Part shown: in pieces, positions 43,414 through 51,426 of the stretch
Layout: each line of letters begins with the position of its first letter
How positions within the stretch are numbered: the stretch's first letter is position 1
Assembly: GCF_000317535.1 (NCBI RefSeq)
Contig: NC_019757.1
Coordinates: forward strand, 1,587,001-1,651,000
Direction: 5' to 3'
DNA: 64,000 nt
Source of the DNA: Cylindrospermum stagnale PCC 7417
GTDB lineage: Bacteria > Cyanobacteriota > Cyanobacteriia > Cyanobacteriales > Nostocaceae
The notes under the pieces: model-generated
What the model was told of the DNA's origin: nothing
Databases searched by the model: none
What the model saw: the letters and a program-made list of their open reading frames with translations, nothing else
Position numbers and translations under genes: made by a program

Positions 43414-44298
43414 CTACAGATAGCGTTGTAATAAACCAATTACAACTTCTGGAGTTTCTAGATGGGGTAGTATTCCCGTGTTGGGAATACCATAAAAATC
43501 TCGAATCACATCTGGATTTAAATTTGCCAAGCGTTGCCCTAGGTTGATCTTAGTAAATTGTGCTTTTTCACCCCAAAATATCACAGTGGGAATTCTCAAT
43601 TGTTGAATATATAAACTCAAGTCAAAATAAAGGTCACCCCGCAAAAACGCCAAAGCGGCAAACTTGGCATTAGGCTGCTGTGCAGAGGTTAAATAAGCAT
43701 CCACCATTTCCTGAGTTACTCGTTCTGGTTTAGCGAACAGAAAACTCTGCAAAAAATTCCGCACCGCAAATTCATTTTCAGCACCCAGTGCATAAATTAA
43801 AGAGTCTAACAGTGGTGTATTGATTACAGAAACTGGTAGTCTACGTCCAGCACCTTGCCCGAAGTCGTCAAATCCAGAGGGAGACACGAGAAACAGTGCT
43901 TGAAATAACTCAGGTTGGGTAATGGCCAGACGGATGGTAAAAGCTGCTGTGAGGGATGAAGCTATGACTGCGACAGGTTTGTGGCAAGTTTGGGTAATAA
44001 ATTCGGCGATCGCACTCAGATAATCCCTAATTTCGTAATCTCGCACTGGATGAGCAGATTCTCCCCAACCGATTAAATCGGGGGCTAAGATGCGGTATCT
44101 AGAGGCAAATGCGGGGTAAACCTTAGACCATTCATAAGCAGACGCACCCCCACCAAAGTTGTGCAAGAACAATAGCGGGGGCAACTCTTCAGTGTTAGCA
44201 ATTATCCAAGGTGCAGCGGTTTGGGTATAGTAAACCATAGCCCCCAAAGATGTATTGATGACTTTATGCCCAAAGCCAGGAGGTTTAAATTGAAGCAT
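43414..44298 (-). CDS. alpha/beta hydrolase
   Basis: A 294-residue alpha/beta hydrolase fold protein: LLFLHNFGGGASAYEWSKVY (oxyanion region), YRILAPDLIGWGESAHPVRD, IPTVIFWGEKAQFTKI (Asp/Glu region) and the late His in TGILPHLETPEVV. The nucleophile elbow reads VAVIASSLTAAF, so the usual GxSxG is replaced by AxSxT; similar variants exist in cyanobacterial members. Substrate unknown. It lies 23 bases downstream of the HugZ-like gene on the same strand, so the two are probably cotranscribed. Confidence 0.85.
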   Translation of the reverse strand: MLQFKPPGFGHKVINTSLGAMVYYTQTAAPWIIANTEELPPLLFLHNFGGGASAYEWSKVYPAFASRYRILAPDLIGWGESAHPVRDYEIRDYLSAIAEFITQTCHKPVAVIASSLTAAFTIRLAITQPELFQALFLVSPSGFDDFGQGAGRRLPVSVINTPLLDSLIYALGAENEFAVRNFLQSFLFAKPERVTQEMVDAYLTSAQQPNAKFAALAFLRGDLYFDLSLYIQQLRIPTVIFWGEKAQFTKINLGQRLANLNPDVIRDFYGIPNTGILPHLETPEVVIGLLQRYL

Positions 44299-44321
44299 AT
44301 GAATTATGAAAATCTCATCCT

Positions 44322-44822
44322 TTATCCTGCTTTATCTCCTGTGATCTGAACAAGTTGATTCAGGTTCTCACCACTAATATGATAAGCTGCCCCGAAACCG
44401 ATGACAAAACGGCCTTCACTTGGAGTTAATTGGAAAATCCGAAAGTCAGACAAGCCGCGTAAAATATCAACGATCTGACCAAAACGCCCTTGAAATTGGT
44501 CAACAATATAATTCCACTTGTCAGTTTCTCGTTCGATCAAAGTTGCTGTACAGTCAAAGCTTAAACGACGACGGGCAAAAACTTGATCAGCCTTAGCCTC
44601 ATCCTCGATAAATAGAACACTTATATGAGAATTAGCATAGATGTTTTTGGTATGGGTCGAAAGACCACTAACATAGATATAAATATTTTTGGCATCATCC
44701 ATCCAGAAGGGAGCATAACTAGCGTTAGGGATTCCCGCTTCACTCACAGTGCCAATGACGAGGCTGGCAAATTCTTCAATAAAAGTTTCATACTCTGCTT
44801 GAGCTTTTTCTAGTTGGCTCAT
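44322..44822 (-). CDS. HugZ-like pyridoxamine-5'-phosphate-oxidase-fold protein
   Basis: A 166-residue split-barrel flavin-reductase-like protein. The core is VIGTVSEAGIPNASYAPFWM, NIYIYVSGLSTHTKNIYANS and ISVLFIEDEAKADQVFARRR; the end is EGRFVIGFGAAYHISG, the short C-terminal element of the HugZ family of heme-degrading enzymes, including the His. Heme or flavin binding is inferred from the family. ATG 44822. First gene of a two-gene unit with the alpha/beta hydrolase. Confidence 0.85.
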   Translation of the reverse strand: MSQLEKAQAEYETFIEEFASLVIGTVSEAGIPNASYAPFWMDDAKNIYIYVSGLSTHTKNIYANSHISVLFIEDEAKADQVFARRRLSFDCTATLIERETDKWNYIVDQFQGRFGQIVDILRGLSDFRIFQLTPSEGRFVIGFGAAYHISGENLNQLVQITGDKAG

Positions 44823-45209
44823 AAGTCAATTAATCTTTGATGAGAAATATTTTAATAATTATAATATTGGAATTCATATTTAGGGCAACTTTGTTTTCAT
44901 CCTCATGGTAGAGTTTACCATCTGCAAATACTATTGATACTATAAAATTAATGAATCATTAGTAAAACCTTTTCTTTCTTCCCTTGGTGTCCGTTGCAGT
45001 TCCTTAAAATAATAATTTTTATGAAGGAAGATCCGATAACTATATCTACTAATGAGCTAGCCAGGTAAATTCCCAAAGCTCTTTTTTTCGAGAGTAATAG
45101 AAAATGAGCAAGACAAATACAGAATTCAAAATATCGCCAACGAACCGCTAAGACTTGTTCATTGTTCTCCCATTAGGCTAGACTTAAGTAAAATAGTGAG
45201 GACGCAATT
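44823..45209. other. intergenic region between divergent genes
   Basis: About 390 bp of AT-rich DNA between the HugZ-like and CIA30 genes, holding both promoters. No repeats of note, no frame, no strong hairpin. Confidence 0.4.
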
Positions 45210-46694
45210 GTGACTGACAAAAATCGTTCTCAATGGGACTTATGCAGGTTCATCGAAACCCTTACCTACTTTGAGGTAATTCCTTTACTTAACTGGGTAC
45301 AGCAGTTAATCCAAGGTCGTCCCAAGGATAATGAAAATATACCCAATGGAGGAAGAAAAGTGGGTGTAATCTTGGTAGCAGGTGCGACGGGTGGCGTCGG
45401 TAAACGTGTGGTGCGACGATTGGTAGAACAGGGGTATAAAGTGCGATCGCTAGTCCGCGACATCGAGAAAGCCAGAACAATCCTTGGTAATGACGTAGAT
45501 TTGGTAGTTGCAGACATCACCAAACCCGAAACTTTAACCCCCATAGTTATGGCTAATATCCAAGCTGTGGTGTGTTGTACAGCAGTGCGCGTGCAACCAG
45601 TGGAGGGAGATACAGCAGATAGAGCCAAATATAATCAAGGCGTCAAATTTTACCTCCCAGAAATAGTTGGTGACACACCAGAAAATGTAGAATATCAAGG
45701 TGTAAAAAACTTAGTAGAAGCAGCAGCAAAATATCTACCCCAAGCAGACGAAAAATTGATATTTGATTTCACCAAACCATCAGATGAATTAAAAAATATC
45801 TGGGGTGCGCTGGATGATGTCGTGATGGGTGGCGTGAGTGCAAGTAATTTCCAACTACTAGAAAATTCAGCGGTGTTTGCTGGTAATGTCTCCACCGCCA
45901 ACTCTGGGGGATTTGCTTCTGTGAGAACTAAGAATTTTACCCCATCTATTAACTTATCTGGTTATCAAGGTGTAGAATTGCGCCTCAAAGGTGACGGTCA
46001 GCGTTATAAAATATTTTTACGGACAGAAACAACTTGGGATGGTGTCGGTTTTAGCTATTCTTTCGACACTGTAGCTAATACCTGGATAGATATTCGCATT
46101 CCTTTTAGCGAATTGGTGCCGGTATTTCGGGCAAAAGTTGTTAAAGACTGTCCACCAATTGACACTAGCAAAATTAGCTCATTGCAATTGATGTTGAGCA
46201 AATTTGAATATGATGGCGCTTTAAATCCTAAATTTACTCCTGGTGGTTTCGCTTTGGAAGTGGAAGCAATTAAAGCTTATGACGGGGAAGTTTCACCACA
46301 GTTTGTCCTTGTTAGTTCTGCTGGGGTAACTCGTCCCGGAAGACCTGGGATTAATTTAGATGAAGAACCACCAGCGGTAAGATTAAATGACCAATTGGGA
46401 GGAATTTTAACTTGGAAATTCAAGGGTGAAGATAGTTTAAGATCAAGTGGAATTCCTTACACAATTATTCGACCTTGTGCTTTAACTGAAGAAGCAGGGG
46501 GCAAAGAATATATATTTGAACAAGGTGACAATATTCGGGGCAAAATTAGCCGTGAGGATATTGCCGAACTTTGCGTTCAAGCGCTACAACAACCAACAGC
46601 GAGTAACCGCACCTTTGAGGTGAAAGCAGGAGAAAATAGTCCTAATTCTATCGATTGGCAAAAGTTATTTTCTCAATTACACCCTGATAAATAA
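45210..46694 (+). CDS. SDR-type NAD(P)-binding protein with CIA30 domain
   Basis: A 494-residue fusion. An NAD(P)-binding atypical SDR domain is split by a CIA30 domain: the Rossmann start is VILVAGATGGVGKRVVRRLV (around 53-72), the CIA30 beta-sandwich runs from about 185 to 350 (IWGALDDVVMGGVSASNFQL, NTWIDIRIPFSELVPVFRAK), and the SDR end returns with FVLVSSAGVTRPG and GIPYTIIRPCALTEEAGG. CIA30 proteins assist complex I or NDH-1-type assembly in mitochondria; the cyanobacterial and plastid fusion proteins are less understood. GTG 45210. Confidence 0.88.
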   Translation: MTDKNRSQWDLCRFIETLTYFEVIPLLNWVQQLIQGRPKDNENIPNGGRKVGVILVAGATGGVGKRVVRRLVEQGYKVRSLVRDIEKARTILGNDVDLVVADITKPETLTPIVMANIQAVVCCTAVRVQPVEGDTADRAKYNQGVKFYLPEIVGDTPENVEYQGVKNLVEAAAKYLPQADEKLIFDFTKPSDELKNIWGALDDVVMGGVSASNFQLLENSAVFAGNVSTANSGGFASVRTKNFTPSINLSGYQGVELRLKGDGQRYKIFLRTETTWDGVGFSYSFDTVANTWIDIRIPFSELVPVFRAKVVKDCPPIDTSKISSLQLMLSKFEYDGALNPKFTPGGFALEVEAIKAYDGEVSPQFVLVSSAGVTRPGRPGINLDEEPPAVRLNDQLGGILTWKFKGEDSLRSSGIPYTIIRPCALTEEAGGKEYIFEQGDNIRGKISREDIAELCVQALQQPTASNRTFEVKAGENSPNSIDWQKLFSQLHPDK

Positions 46695-46757
46695 ATTCAA
46701 AGAACCCCACCCCTTAATCCCCGCCCCGCTTGCGAGGAGGGGAGATTTGAAAGCTAG

Positions 46758-46790
46758 AGATACCCGACTTCTCAAAGGAGTCGGGTATCT
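46758..46790. repeat. second copy of the AGATACCCGACTTCT hairpin
   Basis: AGATACCCGACTTCT pairs with AGGAGTCGGGTATCT, with one G-T wobble, around a three-base loop. Same sequence as the hairpin at 13403-13435. Directly before it (46700-46745) lies a CCCCACCCC...GAGGAGGGG palindrome. Confidence 0.8.
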
Positions 46791-46857
46791 AGTTCCTCGC
46801 CAATCATTTGAAACTGCTATATAAATCTTAATAAATGCTGGATAACGAGTTAATGGG

Positions 46858-47205
46858 ATGTTTAACAGATTATTATTCGCCGGGATTTTGGTAGGAATTA
46901 TTTGGAGCAGTATATTATCAAATACTGTTTCATCACAGCAAGTAGATTCTCGCATAAATAATCTACAATCAGACTTGCGTCGTGTTGAGTTGCGGTTGAA
47001 TCAGATTGAGTTACAACTGAGTCAAACAGGTCGGTCTCCATCTTCTAGAACAACGCTGACTCCTCCATCCTCAGGGGGTTCTAGACGTAACTTAGCACAA
47101 TCAGAACGCGATAGAATGTTTGACCGGCTGGCAACATTGGTGGTTGAATTAAAGCAACAAGTTAATAGATTAGAACAGCGAGTTTCTAGAATTGAATCAC
47201 GCTGA
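46858..47205 (+). CDS. small exported coiled-coil protein
   Basis: A 115-residue protein with an N-terminal signal peptide or anchor (FNRLLFAGILVGIIWSSILS), then two coiled-coil stretches (INNLQSDLRRVELRLNQIEL and VVELKQQVNRLEQRVSRIES) separated by a Ser/Pro/Thr-rich linker. Looks like a genuine small periplasmic protein of cyanobacteria; I cannot name a family. ATG 46858; no clear partner gene. Confidence 0.65.
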   Translation: MFNRLLFAGILVGIIWSSILSNTVSSQQVDSRINNLQSDLRRVELRLNQIELQLSQTGRSPSSRTTLTPPSSGGSRRNLAQSERDRMFDRLATLVVELKQQVNRLEQRVSRIESR

Positions 47206-47221
47206 AGAACCTAACCCCCAA

Positions 47222-47246
47222 CCCCCTTCCCTAGTAGGGAAGGGGG
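47222..47246 (+). terminator. CCCCCTTCCC hairpin, repeat-type terminator
   Basis: CCCCCTTCCCTA pairs with TAGGGAAGGGGG (47235-47246) 17 bases after the coiled-coil gene. It belongs to the widespread AACCCCC...GGGGGCT repeat family. A second GGCTCC/GGAGCC hairpin follows at 47264-47300. Confidence 0.65.
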
Positions 47247-47424
47247 CTATTGTCTCGTTACTAGGCTCCGTCTCCACTAAATTTCAGGAGGTGGAGCCTT
47301 TGAGAAATGCATTTCCTGGCTAGAGCAGACGAGAAAATTTGTATTTAGTCACATTTTTTAAGAGTGTTTGGGGGGATATTCTAGAGATAAGTGTTATGTT
47401 TATCTATTATTTAGGTTAACAAAT

Positions 47425-47817
47425 ATGACAACAGATTTTAATAAAAAAGTCATTTATGAAGGTGGATGTCACTGTGGTGTGGTGCGCTTTCGGGTAGTGG
47501 TTGATAACCACAAAGTAGATGATTGCAATTGTTCAATTTGTTGGAAAAAGGGTTTTTTGCATTTAATTGTGCCGAAAGAGCAGTTTACTTTGCTGCAAGG
47601 TGAAGATGAGTTGACAACTTATAAATTTAATACGGGAGTTGCACAGCATAAGTTTTGCCGCATTTGTGGAATGCATCCTTTTTATATTCCCCGCAGTCAT
47701 CCCGATGGTGTTGATGTGAATGTGCGGTGTTTAGATGGAGATGTAATTGGGAATTTTGAAATTGTGCCTTTTGATGGCGCGAATTGGGAGGACAATATTC
47801 ACAAATTGGTTGATTAG
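47425..47817 (+). CDS. GFA/CENP-V domain zinc protein
   Basis: A 130-residue protein of the glutathione-dependent formaldehyde-activating (GFA) fold, a small zinc beta-fold. Zinc ligands are visible in EGGCHCGVVRF, DCNCSICWKKGF and HKFCRICGMHPFY, so both zinc sites look complete. Most members do not act on formaldehyde, and the substrate is unknown. ATG 47425 is used; the frame opens 19 codons earlier but that part has no family sequence. Confidence 0.88.
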   Translation: MTTDFNKKVIYEGGCHCGVVRFRVVVDNHKVDDCNCSICWKKGFLHLIVPKEQFTLLQGEDELTTYKFNTGVAQHKFCRICGMHPFYIPRSHPDGVDVNVRCLDGDVIGNFEIVPFDGANWEDNIHKLVD

Positions 47818-47860
47818 TTTTGAGTTCATTAAGTAGGTTGGCGTAAATAATTCAAGGTTG

Positions 47861-47886
47861 GTAGTGAGGGCTAAAGCCCTCACTAC
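47861..47886. repeat. 26-bp palindrome after the GFA gene
   Basis: GTAGTGAGGGCT and its exact reverse complement AGCCCTCACTAC separated by AA. A frequent cyanobacterial intergenic palindrome (the translated form reads as 'gctaaagcc'). Possible terminator for the GFA gene, 44 bp past its stop. Confidence 0.8.
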
Positions 47887-48189
47887 GAGCTAATTTCAAT
47901 ATTTTTTACTTCACTTAACATAGTTTGATTTCTTTTCGCCTACTTACTTAGTCAGGGCGAAGGTAGAAACGTTCCATAAAACGTCTCTACATCTAAATTC
48001 ACACTTTGTTATGGTTACGCCACGCAAGCTATCACCAACGCCGCTAGTTGAGTTAACAAAAATACATGACCTTCAACTTGCTCAGAAAACCACTGCAAAT
48101 CTGCTATACTATTTTGCAGTTGGCGCGATCGCAAACTCTCAACTCCTGCGATTGTCGCCACACTCATCAAAAATAATCACCCAAAAAAT

Positions 48190-48218
48190 AAAAGCGATGA
48201 CATACCGCCATCGCTTTT
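48190..48218 (-). terminator. terminator of the DUF3386 gene
   Basis: AAAAGCGATG pairs with CATCGCTTTT around a nine-base loop. On the minus strand it is followed by a T-rich run (complement of 48183-48189), 24 bp past the stop of the DUF3386 gene. Confidence 0.8.
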
Positions 48219-48241
48219 GAGATGATTTTAAAAAATGCAGG

Positions 48242-48898
48242 TTAAGCCGCAACAGGTGCTAATAACTGGATATTCGAGAAAATAAATTCTTGAACTGAAA
48301 CTTTTCCTTCTATCTCCGTGCGAATCTCCCGACGATTGAGAATAGAATACTCACCAACTTTTTCGTATTCGTCAACAAACTCGCTTCTACCGCCCTTTTG
48401 TGCCCCGGTTTTGGGGTCATGATATACAGAGTCATAGGAGTGAGACAGATATCCTGCTCCTGTGTCATGACTGCTAAAGGTGTCAATTGTGACGTAAGTA
48501 CCGTGAATTAAACGGTGAACGTGACACACTTCATTATTGCGAACTTTGTATTTATCACCCTCAGCCTTACCACCCATCAAAATCTCCACTGCACCAGTTT
48601 CATCAGTGGTACCATATCTAAAGGTGTTGGCGCTGTGGGTGTCTTCAAAGGCGCGACGGACGCGGTGGATAGCGATTTCCCAAGCTTGGTTATGAATTGC
48701 TTTTTTAGCTTGCTCGTCTTCTATATCTAAAACTTCTGCTTTGAGATTGCCATCAATAATAACTTTGCCTGTAATAACTTGCCCGTCCTGCTTATATGTG
48801 ACATCTGCGGTGTAACCGGGGAAGTTCTTATCCCAAGTGTAGCGGTTTTCATAAGCAGCCCGGAAAAGTTCTTGGGCAGAGATTGTTGTAACTGTCAT
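48242..48898 (-). CDS. DUF3386 family protein
   Basis: A 218-residue soluble protein, MTVTTISAQELFRAAYENRY, with YTADVTYKQDGQVITGKVII, HRVRRAFEDTHSANTFRYGT and VCHVHRLIHGTYVTIDTFSS. I recognise it as DUF3386, a cyanobacterial and plant-type family of unknown role that is rich in beta strands and may bind a ligand. ATG 48898 is preceded by AGGAGAAGC. It is divergent from the LuxR-type regulator gene 90 bp away, which could control it. Confidence 0.87.
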   Translation of the reverse strand: MTVTTISAQELFRAAYENRYTWDKNFPGYTADVTYKQDGQVITGKVIIDGNLKAEVLDIEDEQAKKAIHNQAWEIAIHRVRRAFEDTHSANTFRYGTTDETGAVEILMGGKAEGDKYKVRNNEVCHVHRLIHGTYVTIDTFSSHDTGAGYLSHSYDSVYHDPKTGAQKGGRSEFVDEYEKVGEYSILNRREIRTEIEGKVSVQEFIFSNIQLLAPVAA

Positions 48899-48988
48899 GC
48901 GCTTCTCCTATCGCCACTAGTGATAATAGCGTTTTATTTTTGCTGGTATTAGCATAGAAGTAATTATGGAGCCTCGCATAGTCCCCAA

Positions 48989-49669
48989 ATGGGTACACTT
49001 ATGGCTAATTCTCTCCACGCCGTTTTTCATGCGATCGCTAATGTCCGAAATGAGCAAGAATTAAAACTAGCTCTCAAGGATATAATTAGCGAGCATTTTG
49101 GCGTACAACATTGGGGCATCTATCTCCTAGATGACGACTCAACCGCTAAAATTGAAGTTCAGGGCATTCCCGCTGTCTGCTTAGAGAGCAACCCCGTGGG
49201 GCGCTATGTAGTTGAGCGTCACGCACCTACCCATGAGCAATTGTTATTATCCCCAGGTGACTGGAAAGATATTTGTTCACGTTCCGACCATGAACACGTC
49301 ATGACTGGGCCAATTGTCTGTGATGGTCGTTTGGTGGGAACGGTAAATTTTGCCCGCGATAAAGGAAATCCCGCCTTTAATGGCAACGATTTAGCTGATT
49401 TGAGTGCTTTGTGCATTCATTTATCAGCTAAACTCGCCACCCTGCGGACAAAACCAAAAACATTTGAGTCTTCTGCAAGCTGTCCCCTAACACCACGGGA
49501 GTTACAAATTGCTGAATTAGTCGCACAGGGGTTAACGAATGCCGAAATAGCTGCCAGACTATGGATTAGTCAAAGTGCTGTGAAGCAAGCCTTAAAAAGG
49601 ATGTTCCGCAAGCTAGAGGTTTCATCTCGTGCAGAAATGGTGGCAAAATTGCAAAATCTTGCCGCCTAA
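48989..49669 (+). CDS. LuxR-family regulator with GAF-like sensor domain
   Basis: A 226-residue transcription factor. Residues about 15-155 form a GAF-like domain (VQHWGIYLLDDDS, HVMTGPIVCDGRLVGTVNFA); the C-terminal helix-turn-helix is LTPRELQIAELVAQGLTNAE IAARL followed by SQSAVKQALKRMFRKL, the GerE/LuxR type. A Cys near residue 53 is in the sensor part; related cyanobacterial proteins sense redox or metabolites, but the signal here is unknown. ATG 48989 or 49001. It diverges from the DUF3386 gene and converges with DUF4383 across a shared terminator. Confidence 0.88.
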   Translation: MGTLMANSLHAVFHAIANVRNEQELKLALKDIISEHFGVQHWGIYLLDDDSTAKIEVQGIPAVCLESNPVGRYVVERHAPTHEQLLLSPGDWKDICSRSDHEHVMTGPIVCDGRLVGTVNFARDKGNPAFNGNDLADLSALCIHLSAKLATLRTKPKTFESSASCPLTPRELQIAELVAQGLTNAEIAARLWISQSAVKQALKRMFRKLEVSSRAEMVAKLQNLAA

Positions 49670-49670
49670 C

Positions 49671-49703
49671 AAAAAAATCGGTTGTTGAGAAACCGATTTT
49701 TTT
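49671..49703. terminator. bidirectional rho-independent terminator
   Basis: AAAAAAATCGGTT pairs perfectly with AACCGATTTTTTT around a seven-base loop, with T-runs on both strands. It lies between the convergent LuxR-type (+) and DUF4383 (-) genes, 2 and 7 bp from their stops. Confidence 0.92.
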
Positions 49704-49709
49704 ATTACA

Positions 49710-50189
49710 TCAAGAACTTTGCGATACACTAACACCCATAACTTTGGCTGGGATAATTATCCCATAGTAACCGGCTGCGATCGCCGCTAAAGCATTGATT
49801 AACACATTATTCCCAAAAAGTGGCATTAAGCCAAAAAAGCTGTTAGCAAAGGGCAATAATCCCATGATTGCCAGTACAGCATAAGCAACGGCAAAACCAC
49901 GATTAAATAAACGGGTGCTAATAGTATTATTGTAGGCAGCAATGCCCAAAAACCCTACAGCGCAGCGTACTAAGTTATGCAAAAAGTTGGTAGGAAATAA
50001 CCCAAATATATAGCCAAATCCCGCCGCGTAAGCATTGGGAGCTACATCTGCTGGTACATAAGACGCACTTGCTCCTGGTAATGAAACTAAAGCGGGGATA
50101 AATCCAGCTATACCCAGAATCAAAAAGATAATACCAATTCCTAAAGCGCAGTAACGCTCTGCCATTTGACCAGCGGTGACGTTTTGCAT
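49710..50189 (-). CDS. DUF4383 family membrane protein
   Basis: A 159-residue protein with four membrane segments: YCALGIGIIFLILGIAGFIP, FLHNLVRCAVGFLGIAAY, FAVAYAVLAIMGLLPFANSF and NALAAIAAGYYGIIIPA. The NFLHNLVR motif between the first two is typical of DUF4383, a family of small membrane proteins with no defined function, often stress-related by annotation. ATG 50189. Single gene with a strong shared terminator. Confidence 0.85.
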   Translation of the reverse strand: MQNVTAGQMAERYCALGIGIIFLILGIAGFIPALVSLPGASASYVPADVAPNAYAAGFGYIFGLFPTNFLHNLVRCAVGFLGIAAYNNTISTRLFNRGFAVAYAVLAIMGLLPFANSFFGLMPLFGNNVLINALAAIAAGYYGIIIPAKVMGVSVSQSS

Positions 50190-50584
50190 ATTGTTTTTTA
50201 CTCCTGATATAAGTCAGTCTTCACAGCTTGGCTGAAATTTCATTCCAGCCAATTGCTATTAACCATCAAAATTATTCTGTGCCGTCAATTAATTGACGAG
50301 ACATAACACTTTTAATTCAACTCACATTCCTTACAGTTGACTCTCTCACAAGGAATAATTCTCGGTTAAATCAGGAAGATTTTCGCGAAGTAGGGGATTA
50401 TTGAGTTAAATGTCTTCAGAAACAGAATTCACATAGATTTAGTCAAATTAAGCATAAATTCACTAATTTATAGCCAATATTTCTCTTAAAGCTTGATAAA
50501 TATGATTGATTGATATTAGCCCCCCTTTTTAAGGGGGGTTGGGGGGGATCTCATTTGTTTCAACCTTATGGGTAATTGGTATAA
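50190..50584. other. intergenic region with a CCCCCTTTTTAAGGGGGG repeat
   Basis: About 395 bp. The palindrome CCCCCCTTTTTAAGGGGGGT at about 50520-50540 is a common cyanobacterial repeat and may end the NACHT remnant transcript. Otherwise AT-rich with no frame. Confidence 0.5.
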
Positions 50585-51423
50585 CTAGCAACTTAAGTTA
50601 TTAATCTCTTTTGCTAACCAAACCCGAAAGCTGTTATGATACAATCTATAATTTATTTCTTTATCAATACGCGTTTCTTGCAAAAATTCTAACCAATTTT
50701 CCATAATTTCCGCTACATCATATATATCAGCATTGAGAATTTGGGCAATAGCAACTGTTGACATTGCTTGAGTTTCCGCCACAGTCAAAACCCGCAATAA
50801 CTCTACAGCCAAATCTGAAAAACCCTCACCTTGCATCTTTTGCCAATGCTGTTGATAATAGGCTTCTAAACCTAGGGGAATGTTATCAAATTCCGAGGCT
50901 TGAGAGTAAAAACCTTCAGCTATAGCTTTTAAAATTTGATGGACATACATAAAATTATTTTCGTCTTCGCTGATCAAGTGTGACCTCTCCCCCAACCCCT
51001 CCCCTGCTAGGGGAGGGGAGTCATGTTTCCCCACTTCCCTTGCAGGGAAGGGGGGAAGGGGGGTTAGGTTTATTTGAATATATGTTTTGATATCTTCGCT
51101 ATTTTCGGCTGCATAATCTGATAAATATATGCTTTGTGATGGTGCTTCAATTAACAAACCGGAATTTGCTTTTTTATAGGGACGACGGGAGAAAATAAAA
51201 TAAACGCCATCTGGTAAATATCGCGGTAGATAAATAAATTTGTTCCCAATGGTTGACCATTAGGGTCAATTGCATCTAAAGCATCAATAATAATGATTAA
51301 TTTCTCTTCAGGTTGTAACTTATCGCTGATTTGTTGCAGCAGAAGCGATAAAAACTAACTTCCTTCCGCAGCATTTTCAGATATTATCTCCGTCATCCCT
51401 TGCTGTGAAGGTTGGGTATTCAT
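50585..51423 (-). pseudogene. NACHT/STAND-type ATPase remnant, frameshifted
   Basis: Starting at ATG 51423, three bases after the WD40 gene stop, the strand reads MNTQPSQQGMTEIISENAAE then an in-frame TAG (51355-51357). Beyond it the same frame has a Walker B-like LIIIIDALDAIDPNGQPLGT; near 51231-51237 one base is missing, and the frame continues as LPRYLPDGVYFIFSRRPYKK and then the last open stretch of 190 codons to 50585 (SEDENNFMYVHQILKAIAEG, EAYYQQHWQKMQGEGF, RLYHNSFRVWLAKEI). This is the C-terminal half of a NACHT-type ATPase; the Walker A half is absent. A repeat of about 90 bp is inserted in frame near 50979-51068. Non-functional. Confidence 0.8.
50979..51068. repeat. palindromic repeat inserted in frame in the NACHT remnant
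   Basis: Two hairpins (CCCCTCCCC...GGGGAGGGG and CTTCCCTTGCAGGGAAG) of the widespread repeat that normally sits between genes. Here it is translated in frame as TPLPPFPAREVGKHDSPPLA and GEGLGERS, splitting the ATPase sequence. Confidence 0.75.
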
Positions 51424-51426
51424 AAT

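Noticed and set aside
48011-48220. 69-codon + strand frame MVTPRKLSPTPLVELTKIHD
   Set aside because: It ends inside the terminator of the DUF3386 gene, has repeat-like composition, and no homology I know.
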